DNA of 64,000 nucleotides from Bacillus methanolicus (GTDB lineage Bacteria; Bacillota; Bacilli; Bacillales; Cytobacillaceae). Position numbers and translations under genes: made by a program. A model generated the notes under the pieces. It saw nothing but the letters and a program-made list of their open reading frames with translations, was not told the origin of the DNA and searched no databases. The stretch covers positions 1,249,501 to 1,313,500 of the forward strand of contig NZ_PNFF01000001.1 in NCBI RefSeq assembly GCF_028888695.1, read 5' to 3'. Of this stretch, positions 34,680 through 43,266 are shown in pieces (the stretch's first letter is position 1; every line of letters begins with the position of its first letter).

Positions 34680-35300
34680 TTATTCATCTCTAATCACGTC
34701 TAAAAAATGCTTTAATACTTTGGCTGTCAATCCCCAGATTACTTTGCCGTCATACTGGTAAAACAATTCTTCCACTTGTTGCGTTTGCCAATTGTAATTC
34801 TCGCCTCCGGCTATAAGGTGAAAAGGAAAATTCTCTTCAGGCTTTACCTCAAGATGAACTTTATAACGATCGGGCTTAGTATTCAGAAGAAAAGAAATCG
34901 GAACGGTAAAAAATTCCGCTACCTCGGAAGGATTCGGCTTCATTGAGGCAGGGTCAAGAATGGTCCCGACAAATGGATAAATAATGGTTCCATATGGAGA
35001 AACCATAAAATCCAAAGGATAAACATTTTTTATATTATCTAAACGGATCCCCAGTTCTTCTGATGTTTCACGGATCGCTGTTTGCTGTTCATTTCTGTCA
35101 GTGCTTTCCATTTTCCCGCCAGGAAAACAAATCTCTCCAGGCTGTCTCCTCAAATCAAAAGCACGAACTTCAAACAGGACGTGAAGATCATCTTCTTTTT
35201 CAATTAATGGCAATAATACCGCAAACTTAGAATACCGATTTCCCCCTAAAATTCCCGGTGTTCGATTTTGCAATTTTTTTAGGACTAGCTCAAGATGCAT
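34680..35300 (-). CDS. Nudix hydrolase, CoA pyrophosphatase-like
   Basis: Cytoplasmic, predicted to cleave CoA or acyl-CoA to phosphopantetheine and 3',5'-ADP. 206 residues from ATG 35300 (GGAGG 8 nt upstream; the longer frame lacks a site). The CoA-type signature FEVRAFDLRRQPGEICFPGG precedes the Nudix box GGKME...AIRETSEELGI, whose spacing carries the REtxEE glutamates. Downstream LNTKPDRYKVHLEV and IWGLTAKVLKHFLDVI are typical of the NudL/YeaB group. Single gene. Confidence 0.9.
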   Translation of the reverse strand: MHLELVLKKLQNRTPGILGGNRYSKFAVLLPLIEKEDDLHVLFEVRAFDLRRQPGEICFPGGKMESTDRNEQQTAIRETSEELGIRLDNIKNVYPLDFMVSPYGTIIYPFVGTILDPASMKPNPSEVAEFFTVPISFLLNTKPDRYKVHLEVKPEENFPFHLIAGGENYNWQTQQVEELFYQYDGKVIWGLTAKVLKHFLDVIRDE

Positions 35301-35451
35301 ATAATTTACCTCCACATCCTCATTCGATGGCATAATATCAAGACAAAATATTATATAACATAATAGTCTTACGTTTTCTTGTTTCACATAATAAAACTGA
35401 TCGATAAAAACAGTAGACTTTTTAGATCTGTCAAAATATTTAAATTTGCGA

Positions 35452-35480
35452 TTGACAATTTACACCAAAGCAAATATAAT
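35452..35480 (+). promoter_or_regulatory. SigA promoter of yceI
   Basis: Consensus -35 TTGACA (35452-35457), 17-nt spacer and -10 TATAAT (35475-35480). Confidence 0.93.
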
Positions 35481-35496
35481 TATCTCGTATTAAAAA

Positions 35497-35513
35497 ATCT
35501 TGAATTAAAGATA
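35497..35513. promoter_or_regulatory. MhqR-like inverted repeat operator of yceI
   Basis: ATCTTGAATTAAAGATA just downstream of the expected start site resembles the MhqR box (ATCTcGAATTcgAGAT) as I recall it; its flanks AAAA and TTTT extend the symmetry. Confidence 0.45.
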
Positions 35514-35548
35514 TTTTAAATTATAACCTAAAAAAGGGGAAATGAACA

Positions 35549-36082
35549 ATGGCAAAATCAAGATGGGCAATTGATACTGCTCACAGTAGTGTCGAATTTT
35601 CTGTAAGGCATATGATGATTGCAAAAGTTAAAGGGTCTTTCGATAATTTCTCAGCTTCCATTGAGGCAGATCCAACCGATTTAACAACAGCTGATATTGA
35701 ATTCAATGTCGATGTTGCTAGCATAAATACGCGCAACAGTGACCGCGACGCTCACCTTCGTTCAGCAGATTTCTTTGATGCAGAAAACTATCCATCCTTA
35801 ACTTTTAAATCTACTAAAATTGTGAAAAAAGATGACGATGAATATGAAGTAACAGGCGATTTAACAATTCGCGGAGTTACACGTCAGGAAACGTTTACTG
35901 TGACATTCGAAGGCCAAGGAAAAGATCCTTGGGGAAATGAAAAGGTCGGATTCAGTGCTGAAGGAAAAATCAACCGCAGTGATTACGGTTTAACTTGGAA
36001 CGCAGCTTTAGAAACAGGCGGCGTCCTTATCGGAGACCAAATCAAAATTTCCCTTTCAATCGAAGCTGCAAAAGAAGCATAA
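35549..36082 (+). CDS. YceI-family lipocalin-like protein
   Basis: 177 residues, a YceI beta-barrel predicted to bind an isoprenoid-like ligand. Family landmarks: WAIDTAHSSVEFSVRHMMIAKVKGSF at the N-terminus, SINTRNSDRDAHLRSADFFDAENYPSLTFKS in the middle and GFSAEGKINRSDYGL near the end. No signal peptide, so cytoplasmic, unlike the secreted proteobacterial members. The gene has a near-perfect SigA promoter with an operator-like inverted repeat at +10, suggesting strong expression held down by a MarR-type repressor of electrophile/quinone stress; this is inference. Confidence 0.93.
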   Translation: MAKSRWAIDTAHSSVEFSVRHMMIAKVKGSFDNFSASIEADPTDLTTADIEFNVDVASINTRNSDRDAHLRSADFFDAENYPSLTFKSTKIVKKDDDEYEVTGDLTIRGVTRQETFTVTFEGQGKDPWGNEKVGFSAEGKINRSDYGLTWNAALETGGVLIGDQIKISLSIEAAKEA

Positions 36083-36092
36083 ACGAACCAAT

Positions 36093-36130
36093 AAAATGCA
36101 GGGTGCCAAATGCCGCCCTGCATTTTTATT
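36093..36130 (+). terminator. Intrinsic terminator after yceI
   Basis: AAAATGCAGGG / CCCTGCATTTT stem, 12-nt loop, T run. Confidence 0.92.
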
Positions 36131-36139
36131 ATCAAATGG

Positions 36140-36262
36140 CATCGCAATGCGGGTCTGCCCCTCAATGCTTTAACGCGTCACTGTAATGCGGGTCTGGCCC
36201 TCAATGCTTTAACGCGTCACTGTAATGCGGGTCTGCCCCTCAATGCTTTAACGGGTTACCGC
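36140..36262. repeat. Locus E1: three 39-bp GC-rich repeats overlapping the end of ykfD
   Basis: Three direct copies of a 39-bp unit beginning ATGCGGGTCTG at 36147, each with GGGTCTGnCCC-like and CTTTAACGCGT segments. The last copy supplies the final codons and stop of ykfD (product end STAVTR). Confidence 0.9.
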
Positions 36263-37258
36263 AGTGGATTTCCCCATTCCTTTATCCGTTACGTTTCGGT
36301 CGTATAAATGGCAAGCGACGTAATGATTGGAGTCGACTTCAAGCCAGGTTGGTTTTTGACTTGCGCACACATCCATGGCATGTCGGCAACGGGTTCGAAA
36401 CACACAACCGCTGGGCGGATTCACCGGGCTGGGCAGATCTCCTTTTAAAATAATGCGTTCTCTTCTGTCCTCAATATCCGGGTCGGGAATCGGAATAGCC
36501 GACAAAAGAGCCTGTGTATACGGATGGAGCGGATTTTTGTATAGCTGGCTGCTTTCTGTCAGTTCAACAAGGTGCCCTAAATACATAACGCCAATCCTGT
36601 TGCTGATTTGTTTTACCATTGAAAGATCGTGGGCAATAAATAAATATGTTAAGCCCTTCTCTTCCTGCAGCCGTTTCAAAAGATTGACAACCTGCGCTTG
36701 AACAGAGACATCCAATGCAGATATTGGCTCATCCGCAATAATAAATTCAGGGTCAAGTGCCAGGGCACGGGCAATTCCAATCCGCTGGCGCTGACCGCCG
36801 CTGAATTCATGCGGATACCTGTTTGCATGATCGCGATTCAGCCCAACATCTTCGAGCAATTGGTAGACCCTCTCCAACTGTTCATTTTTGTTTTTGTATA
36901 TTCCATGAACCTCCATCGGTTCGGAAATGATCTCCCTGACAGTAGAACGCGGGTTTAACGATGCGTACGGGTCTTGAAAAATCATCTGCATTTGCCGCCT
37001 GAAAGAAAATTTTTCCTTATCCGTTAATTCGTGGACGTTTTTGCCTTTATAAAGAACTTCGCCGTCTGTCCGGTCGTATAAACCGATAATTGTTCTGCCT
37101 GCAGTGGATTTCCCGCATCCTGATTCGCCGACAATTCCGAACGTTTCACCCTTATAAATTTTAAACGTCACCCCGTCAACCGCTTTTAATATCTCACCTT
37201 TTCCAAGAAAAAAGTGCTTCTTTAAATTATTCACTTCTAAAAGTACTTCTTTTTCCAT
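36248..37258 (-). CDS. ykfD: Oligopeptide ABC transporter ATP-binding protein (YkfD, DppF/OppF type)
   Basis: Second ATPase for peptide uptake. Walker [11 protein letters not shown]-loop [13 protein letters not shown], signature [15 protein letters not shown], Walker [15 protein letters not shown], switch His IAHDLSMV, and the C-terminal oligopeptide-transporter domain with CVFRTRC..A..VC..QKP cysteines (Fe-S-like). 336 residues. Last gene of ykfABCD, 3 nt behind ykfC, pairing with DppD to energise DppBC. Its last codons and stop lie in a 39-bp repeat, so the C-terminal tail may be repeat-derived. Confidence 0.94.
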   Translation of the reverse strand: MEKEVLLEVNNLKKHFFLGKGEILKAVDGVTFKIYKGETFGIVGESGCGKSTAGRTIIGLYDRTDGEVLYKGKNVHELTDKEKFSFRRQMQMIFQDPYASLNPRSTVREIISEPMEVHGIYKNKNEQLERVYQLLEDVGLNRDHANRYPHEFSGGQRQRIGIARALALDPEFIIADEPISALDVSVQAQVVNLLKRLQEEKGLTYLFIAHDLSMVKQISNRIGVMYLGHLVELTESSQLYKNPLHPYTQALLSAIPIPDPDIEDRRERIILKGDLPSPVNPPSGCVFRTRCRHAMDVCASQKPTWLEVDSNHYVACHLYDRNVTDKGMGKSTAVTR

Positions 37259-37261
37259 GCA

Positions 37262-38185
37262 TTATTCCTCCGTATCCTGCCAGTAGCGTCGTGCTGCACA
37301 TAGTTCTTTTTCGTAAATCGTTCCTTGAAGCGGAATAACCTCTATTGATTTTCCTGTTTTCGGTGAATGAAGCATTTTTCCATTTCCGTAATAAATTCCG
37401 ACATGATGTATCCTTCCTTTTCCTTCTTCATAAGCAAAAAAGAGTAAGTCTCCGGGTTCAATCTTTTCGAGTTCCACCCGCTTGCCTGCTTTCGCCTGAT
37501 CACTTGCATCACGCGGTATCGTATACCCATTCGCTTTACACATCGTATAGCTGAATCCGGAGCAGTCATATCCAAAACTGCTCATTCCACCCCATAAATA
37601 TGGAAGCCCCAGAAAAGCTTCTCCGGCTAAAACAATGTCGTGCCCATTTCCTTTAGGAATTTCATCCTTCGATTGAAAAATTTTGACCCTTTCCGTACTG
37701 ATCAACCCAAAACCTGATGGGGTTTTCACTTTGACCCAATGATCAAGTTCTTGAACGACTGGTAAAACGGTTTGATAGCTCAGCTCCATCAATGGCTCAT
37801 CAGATTCGGAAAATAAGGTTGCACTTTTGGCAGTAATGACGGCAACAGGACCTTGGCTTATTTTCCAATCGTGTTGTCTTTGCAGTTGGTCTTTAGGAAT
37901 CCATCCGGGATAACCCCGTTCATCCTTAGAAGAAGGCTGGTCCGGAATGATGACTTCGGCCCAACCGTCCTTTTCATTCGTAACAATTACTTCCTGTCCA
38001 AATAAAACCTGCGTTTGGACGAGATTTTGATTGTGTAAACCAAGTCGGGTCTCGTACGATAATCCATCAAGCCATTCATCAATTTCCACAGGATTGGAAA
38101 TCGCCTTTTTATCTATTTCCCTTGGTGAATCATAAGACGTCCAGACGGTCGCAACCGAAACATTCACGATCCATTTTTCATTCAT
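37262..38185 (-). CDS. ykfC: Gamma-D-glutamyl-L-diamino acid endopeptidase (NlpC/P60), YkfC
   Basis: Cleaves L-Ala-gamma-D-Glu from meso-diaminopimelate or Lys in murein peptides. 307 residues: two SH3b-like domains (about 1-180), then an NlpC/P60 cysteine peptidase with catalytic Cys in SSFGYDCSGFSYT, His in GRIHHVGIYYGNG and third polar residue His in MLHSPKTG. No signal peptide, so it works on peptides already imported by Dpp. The start overlaps the ykfB stop (ATGA), showing coupling in the recycling operon. Confidence 0.94.
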   Translation of the reverse strand: MNEKWIVNVSVATVWTSYDSPREIDKKAISNPVEIDEWLDGLSYETRLGLHNQNLVQTQVLFGQEVIVTNEKDGWAEVIIPDQPSSKDERGYPGWIPKDQLQRQHDWKISQGPVAVITAKSATLFSESDEPLMELSYQTVLPVVQELDHWVKVKTPSGFGLISTERVKIFQSKDEIPKGNGHDIVLAGEAFLGLPYLWGGMSSFGYDCSGFSYTMCKANGYTIPRDASDQAKAGKRVELEKIEPGDLLFFAYEEGKGRIHHVGIYYGNGKMLHSPKTGKSIEVIPLQGTIYEKELCAARRYWQDTEE

Positions 38186-39282
38186 TGATCAGTAACACCT
38201 CCTTCGATGCGTACGTTTTGTATGCCGAGCCCTGGAGCTTCAGGAATCGTTATTTTCCGTCCGCTGTACTTAATTCCGCCTTCAACAATCTCTTTTGCAA
38301 GCATCAATGGTGCATCAAAATCAAACCGGGTAATATTTTTCTTGCTTGCGGCAAAATGGGCGGCAGCGGTAATTCCAACACGCGTTTCGATCATGCTGCC
38401 GACCATGCACTCCATTCCTGCGATCTCTGCAAGCCTGTTGATCATTTGCGCTTGAAAAATTCCCCCGGACTTCATGAGCTTAATATTGATCAAATCGGCA
38501 CTTCTTGTTTTTATGACTTCAAACGCTTGCTTAGGAGTAAACACACTTTCATCAGCCATAATTAAAGTATCAACGGAATCTGTTACTTGCTTCAGTCCTT
38601 CAATATCTGCTGCTTTGACAGGCTGTTCAACTAATTCGATATCAAGCCCCTCGTCTTCCATTTTCCGAATGGCGCGGATTGCATCTTTCGGCTTCCAGCC
38701 CTGGTTGGCGTCAAGGCGAATTTTAACCTGGCTGCCAACCCGGTTTCGAATTTCGCGGATCCGTTCGATATCTTTTACATAATCGTCTTTTCCGACCTTA
38801 ATCTTTAAAACATTAAACCCTTTTGCGACATATGCGGCGGCGTCATCCCCCATTTCTTTCGGGTCATTGACACTTACGGTAAAATCAGTTTCGATTTCAT
38901 CCTTGTGGCCTCCGAGATATTGGTAGAGCGGCAATCGGCTGTGCTTCGCTAAGCAATCATACAGAGCCATATCAACCGCTGCTTTTGCACTCGAGTTGCC
39001 GGCTAGAATCGTGTTAAATCCCTGAAAAATTCCTTCATAGTTTAATAGATTTTTCTTGATCAAAAAAGGTTTTAAGACGTACTGAATCGCTGTTTCGATG
39101 CTTGAGAGCCCTTCCCCTGTGATGACATAGGTCGGCGGTGCTTCTCCCCAACCGGTAATTCCGTTATCGCACGTTATTTTCACAATAATCGATTCTGCAG
39201 TTTCTACAGTACGTAAAGCCGTTTTAAAAGGCTTTATAAGCGGAACAGCAATACGGTATGTCTCTATTCTTTCAATAATCAC
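38182..39282 (-). CDS. ykfB: L-Ala-D/L-Glu epimerase, YkfB
   Basis: Enolase-superfamily enzyme that epimerises L-Ala-D-Glu from murein to L-Ala-L-Glu. 366 residues. Catalytic acid-base lysines are in KIKVG and LINIKLMKSGG; metal ligands Asp, Glu and Asp are in RLDANQGW, ELVEQP and MADES. Lid region near FKTALRTVETAESIIV at the N-terminus. Third-to-last gene of the operon, acting on the dipeptide released by YkfC. Confidence 0.96.
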   Translation of the reverse strand: MIIERIETYRIAVPLIKPFKTALRTVETAESIIVKITCDNGITGWGEAPPTYVITGEGLSSIETAIQYVLKPFLIKKNLLNYEGIFQGFNTILAGNSSAKAAVDMALYDCLAKHSRLPLYQYLGGHKDEIETDFTVSVNDPKEMGDDAAAYVAKGFNVLKIKVGKDDYVKDIERIREIRNRVGSQVKIRLDANQGWKPKDAIRAIRKMEDEGLDIELVEQPVKAADIEGLKQVTDSVDTLIMADESVFTPKQAFEVIKTRSADLINIKLMKSGGIFQAQMINRLAEIAGMECMVGSMIETRVGITAAAHFAASKKNITRFDFDAPLMLAKEIVEGGIKYSGRKITIPEAPGLGIQNVRIEGGVTDQ

Positions 39283-39342
39283 GCAGGATCCGCCTCCAAA
39301 TCAGTTAGAATAATAGTGTTATTTCATAGAAAGTTTTGATCA

Positions 39343-40287
39343 TTATTGGATTCCGCTGTCAACTATTAATTGTTTTTCAGCTGTATTCAGCTTTGCTGTT
39401 GTTCCAAGCGGAACTGAAATGTGCGGAGAGCAATGGCCAATCTTAAATCCTTTGATTGCCGGTTTACCGGCAAGCCGGGTATAATGCTCAATGACTTCAT
39501 CCAGTGTAAGAGTTTTTTCCCTTTTTGGATCGCAATCGTGAAAATCACCGACAATAATACCGGCAGCATCTTGAAGTTTTCCGGCCATGTGCAACTGATT
39601 CAACATGCGATCAACAGAGCGCGGTTCTTCATTAATATCCTCTATAAGCAACAGTTTTCCTCTTGTGTCTATTTCATACGGTGTACCGAGCGTGCTCGTT
39701 AAAAGCGACAAATTACCCCCAACGAGAGAACCGATCGCTTCCCCTTCAACGAGAACTTCTAACGGAGAAATTTGTTCGGAATAAGTAATCTGTTGCGGTT
39801 CAAATAGTTGTTTGAAAAATTGTTTGGAAATCACGTCGGCACCCACTTTTCCGATATCGGACGCAAGCATTGGGCCGTGAAATGTAATGAGCCCCGTTTG
39901 TTGATGAATCGCTGTATGTAAAAATGTAATGTCGCTGTAACCCCAGAAGATTTTTGGATTGCTTTTAATAACTTCATAGTCAATCTCTGAGGCGATCCGC
40001 GCTGTACCATAGCCTCCGCACGCACATATGATCGCTTTTACATCCTTGTCGAGAAACATATTATGTAAATCTTCTAACCTCTCATTGTCTTTTCCAGCCA
40101 AGTACCCGTATTCTCTTTTGAGATGGAGGCCAAGTTTAACTCTCAGCCCCAATTCAACTTCTAAAAAACAGATGGCGCGCTGTAAATTTTCAAGATTTGG
40201 CGGACTTGCCGGAGCAATGATGCCGACTGTATCTCCTTTTTGAAGGCGCTGCGGTTTGATTGGCAATTTTGGTGCCTCCTTTGTCAT
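39343..40287 (-). CDS. ykfA: Muropeptide L,D-carboxypeptidase (S66), YkfA
   Basis: Removes the terminal D-Ala from murein tetrapeptides. 314 residues, S66 family: GDTVGIIAPASPP at the N-terminus, the nucleophile Ser in FWGYSDITFLHTAI, and the catalytic Glu-His region SVDRMLNQLHMAGKL and GFKIGHCSPHISVPLG. No signal peptide, consistent with intracellular recycling. Separated from dppE by 260 bp that contain a 20-bp repeat array, so ykf may have its own promoter as well as read-through from dpp. Confidence 0.93.
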   Translation of the reverse strand: MTKEAPKLPIKPQRLQKGDTVGIIAPASPPNLENLQRAICFLEVELGLRVKLGLHLKREYGYLAGKDNERLEDLHNMFLDKDVKAIICACGGYGTARIASEIDYEVIKSNPKIFWGYSDITFLHTAIHQQTGLITFHGPMLASDIGKVGADVISKQFFKQLFEPQQITYSEQISPLEVLVEGEAIGSLVGGNLSLLTSTLGTPYEIDTRGKLLLIEDINEEPRSVDRMLNQLHMAGKLQDAAGIIVGDFHDCDPKREKTLTLDEVIEHYTRLAGKPAIKGFKIGHCSPHISVPLGTTAKLNTAEKQLIVDSGIQ

Positions 40288-40362
40288 TTTGTTGAACTTA
40301 TATGAACTTAGATTAGTTGAAATGATTCTCTGCTGACTTGTTTTATATGGGATTGTTTTTGA

Positions 40363-40496
40363 GATAACTGCGATTTTTTCGTTTTAACAGCGATTTTTTA
40401 GAAATAACAGCGATTTTTTCGTTTTAACAGCGATTATTTGAATATAATAGCTATTTTTTCGTTTTAACAGCGATTTTTTCATTATTATTGCGATTC
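40363..40496. repeat. Array B: tandem 20-bp repeats with GCGATT core between dppE and ykfA
   Basis: GCGATT (or GCTATT) starts at 40370, 40390, 40410, 40430, 40450, 40470 and 40490. Three of the six complete units are GCGATTTTTTCGTTTTAACA or one base off. The core is the reverse complement of the array A core. Confidence 0.96.
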
Positions 40497-40549
40497 CAAA
40501 AAAATGAGATAAAAGGGATGTTCAAACGAACACCCCCTTCTCTAGGAAC

Positions 40550-42184
40550 TTACTTCTTGTCGGCCCATTTTAATTCCAAATATCCTACAGGGTGACGCAC
40601 AACGCCGGTGACTGCTTCATTCTGCAAGTATACATGGTTATAAAAATGGATTCCGAAAATCGGTGCTTCATCAAGTAAAATCTGTTCTGCTTTATACATT
40701 AATTCAAAACGTTTTGTTTCATCTGATTCTTTTTTCGCAGCTTGAATCAGTTTGTCGTACTCAGCATTGCTCCAACCTGTACGATTCATCGTATGTCCCG
40801 TCTGGAAGTTTTCAAGGAAGTTGATCGGGTCCGGATAGTCAGCTAAGAACGAACTGCGTGACAACTGCAGTTTCAATGCTTTTTGCTCTTCTACGAATAC
40901 GTTCCATTCCATGTTCGCTAGTTTAACATCAACACCAAGATTTTCTTTCCACATTTGTTGAAGTGCTTCCGCAATTTTTTTGTGGGTATCGTCAGTGCTG
41001 TAAGTTAAAGTAATTTCCGGAAGCTTGTCATATCCTTCTTCTTCCATTCCTTTTTTCAAAAGTTCTTTTGCTTCTTTCACATTTGTTTTCAGGAGATCTC
41101 CGTTCTTTTCACGGAAGTCTTTGCCTGAAGGATCTTTAAATCCGTAAGAAACGAAGCCGTATGCAGGTTTTTCTTTATTTTTCGTTACAAAATCGACAAT
41201 TTGCTTCTGGTCAACCGCCAATGCGAATGCTTTGCGGATATTTTTATTTTGGAATGGTTCTTTTGTTACATTAAAACGATAGAAATAGGTTCCTGCTTGG
41301 TCTTCAACTTTCGCTTTTCCTTCTGAGAACAGCTGCTCGCTCAAATCAGCCGGAACATCTGAAGAATCAAGCTCTCCATTTTGAAACATTTGATATTCTG
41401 TATTCGCATCATCAACGATGGCCCATTTTACTTTATCTAATTTTACTGTATCTTTATCCCAATATTGGTCGTTCTTTTTCATCACAAAATGACTGTCATG
41501 CTCCCATTCGCTCAATGTGAACGGTCCGTTTCCGACAAACGTATCCGCTTCGGCAAACCATTTTGGGTTTTCCTTTGCGACTTTTTCATTAATTGGGAAG
41601 AATGCAGGATTCGTTATGACACTTAAAAAGTAAGCCTGAGGGCTTGTCAAGGTAACTTCTAACGTTTTTTCATCAATAGCTTTTACTTTGACATCATCGG
41701 CAGTACCTTTGCCGGTGTTAAAAGCTTCTGCTCCTTCAATAAAATAACCTAAGAATGCGGCAGCTGACCCTGTTTTCGGATCAAGCAATCGTTTCCAAGC
41801 AAACTCGAAATCGTTCGCAGTGACCGGATCGCCATTAGACCATTTTGCATTTTCGCGAATATGGAATGTATACGTTTTTCCATCTTCGGAAACATCCCAT
41901 TTTTCAGCTGTTGCCGGTTCCGGTTCATGGTCGGCATTTAAACGTGTTAAGCCTTCCATTAAGTTATTCAATGCATTCCATGAAGCCGAGTCAAACCCGA
42001 TAGGCGGATCAAAAGATGTCGGCTCTTGGCCATTGTTCCAGTAGAGAACTTTTTCACCTGAAGATTGTTTGCCCCCGCCGTCGCTCTTTTCACTAGGTTC
42101 TTTTCCGGCATTCTCGTTTGCCGTACAGGCTGCAAGAACAAACATAAGAATGGCTGCAAGCAGCACATTAAGAAATTTCTTCAT
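40550..42184 (-). CDS. dppE: Dipeptide/murein-peptide ABC transporter, substrate-binding lipoprotein
   Basis: Captures short peptides, including murein peptides, for DppBCD. Lipobox VLAAC (Cys20), acidic Gly/Ser-rich linker, then the SBP_bac_5 fold: LYWNNGQEPTSFDPPIG, WDVSEDGKTYTFHIRENAKWSNGDPVTANDF (family signature split by a Trp), FVGNGPFTLSEWEHDSHFV and YAFALAVDQ-like NIRKAFALAVDQKQIVD. 544 residues, normal. Fifth gene of dppABCDE. A strong stem-loop between dppD and dppE may raise the level of this part of the message. Confidence 0.95.
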   Translation of the reverse strand: MKKFLNVLLAAILMFVLAACTANENAGKEPSEKSDGGGKQSSGEKVLYWNNGQEPTSFDPPIGFDSASWNALNNLMEGLTRLNADHEPEPATAEKWDVSEDGKTYTFHIRENAKWSNGDPVTANDFEFAWKRLLDPKTGSAAAFLGYFIEGAEAFNTGKGTADDVKVKAIDEKTLEVTLTSPQAYFLSVITNPAFFPINEKVAKENPKWFAEADTFVGNGPFTLSEWEHDSHFVMKKNDQYWDKDTVKLDKVKWAIVDDANTEYQMFQNGELDSSDVPADLSEQLFSEGKAKVEDQAGTYFYRFNVTKEPFQNKNIRKAFALAVDQKQIVDFVTKNKEKPAYGFVSYGFKDPSGKDFREKNGDLLKTNVKEAKELLKKGMEEEGYDKLPEITLTYSTDDTHKKIAEALQQMWKENLGVDVKLANMEWNVFVEEQKALKLQLSRSSFLADYPDPINFLENFQTGHTMNRTGWSNAEYDKLIQAAKKESDETKRFELMYKAEQILLDEAPIFGIHFYNHVYLQNEAVTGVVRHPVGYLELKWADKK

Positions 42185-42218
42185 TTCTTTTCCCCCTCTT
42201 TTTGTTAAAAAATTTTTG

Positions 42219-42258
42219 TATCTTAAAACCGGCCGGTATAAAAGCAGCCGGCAGATAC
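42219..42258 (-). other. Stem-loop between dppD and dppE
   Basis: Minus strand: GTATCT / AGATAC outer arms with inner CCGGC / GCCGG, then a short A run and TTTTTT. Either a leaky terminator or an mRNA-stabilising hairpin setting dppE levels. Confidence 0.6.
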
Positions 42259-42259
42259 C

Positions 42260-43261
42260 CTATTTTGTTTTTGTTAAAAAAAGCTTTTGAGCCCTTTCGT
42301 CTTGGAGCCAGCAATCGACGTGGTGCTCCCGGCTTAAATGTGTGCGGAATGGATACACTCTGTCACACACTTCCATCGCAAACTCACAACGGGCGGCAAA
42401 CGGACATCCGACCGGCGGAGAAAACAAATCTGGCGGTGATCCGCTGATCGGCACAAGTTCCGCTCCATCGACATCCAAACGGGGAACGGAATTTAAGAGA
42501 CCCCTTGTATATGGATGCTGCGGATTATAAAAGATTTCTCTCCGTGATCCGGATTCCACTATTTTTCCGGCATACATGACAGCGATCCGGTCTGCAACTT
42601 GTGCAACAACACCCAGATCGTGAGTAATCAATATGATGGAAACGCCGGTTTTCTTTTGAATATCTTTAAACAATTCAAGTATTTGCGCCTGAATGGTTAC
42701 ATCTAAAGCAGTTGTCGGTTCATCAGCGATCAGCACCTCCGGCTGGCAAACAAGTGCCATCGCAATGACAATCCTTTGCCTCATTCCGCCGCTAAATTGA
42801 TGCGGATACTGTTTAAACCGTAATTCCGGGCTTGGAATGCCGACTAAATCCATCATCTCAAGCGCTTTTTTCTTTGCCTGTTCTTTCGTAACGTTTTCGT
42901 GCTGAAGAATCCCTTCAATAATTTGGTCACCTATTGTTAATGTCGGATTTAACGCCGTCATCGGATCCTGGAAGATCATCGAGATATCAGATCCGCGGAT
43001 TTTCCGCATTTCCGGTTCCTTTAATTTTGCTAAATCTCTTCCTTTAAATAGAATTTCACCCTTTGTAATTTTTCCGGGAGGATTTGGAATCAGACGCATA
43101 ATACTTTGGGAAGTAACGCTTTTTCCGCATCCTGACTCTCCAACTATCGCCAGTGTTTCTCCTTTGTACAATTCAAAGGTTACTCCGCGAACAGCTTTTA
43201 CTTCTCCTCCATAAGTTTTAAACGCAACGTGGAGGTCCTTGACTTCGAGTACTTTTTCCAT
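42260..43261 (-). CDS. dppD: Dipeptide ABC transporter ATP-binding protein
   Basis: ATPase of the Dpp importer. Walker [12 protein letters not shown]-loop MIFQDPMTALNP, signature FSGGMRQRIVIAMAL, Walker B LIADEPTTALDVT, switch His LITHDLGVVAQ, and the C-terminal cysteine motif CPFAARCEFAMEVC typical of peptide importers. 333 residues. It begins 5 nt after dppC. Confidence 0.96.
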   Translation of the reverse strand: MEKVLEVKDLHVAFKTYGGEVKAVRGVTFELYKGETLAIVGESGCGKSVTSQSIMRLIPNPPGKITKGEILFKGRDLAKLKEPEMRKIRGSDISMIFQDPMTALNPTLTIGDQIIEGILQHENVTKEQAKKKALEMMDLVGIPSPELRFKQYPHQFSGGMRQRIVIAMALVCQPEVLIADEPTTALDVTIQAQILELFKDIQKKTGVSIILITHDLGVVAQVADRIAVMYAGKIVESGSRREIFYNPQHPYTRGLLNSVPRLDVDGAELVPISGSPPDLFSPPVGCPFAARCEFAMEVCDRVYPFRTHLSREHHVDCWLQDERAQKLFLTKTK

Positions 43262-43266
43262 GCTGA

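Noticed and set aside
36110-36307. 65-codon ORF with repeated LNALTRHCNAG segments
   Set aside because: The repeats in the product come from the 39-bp DNA repeat (divisible by 3); orientation and lack of RBS speak against a gene.
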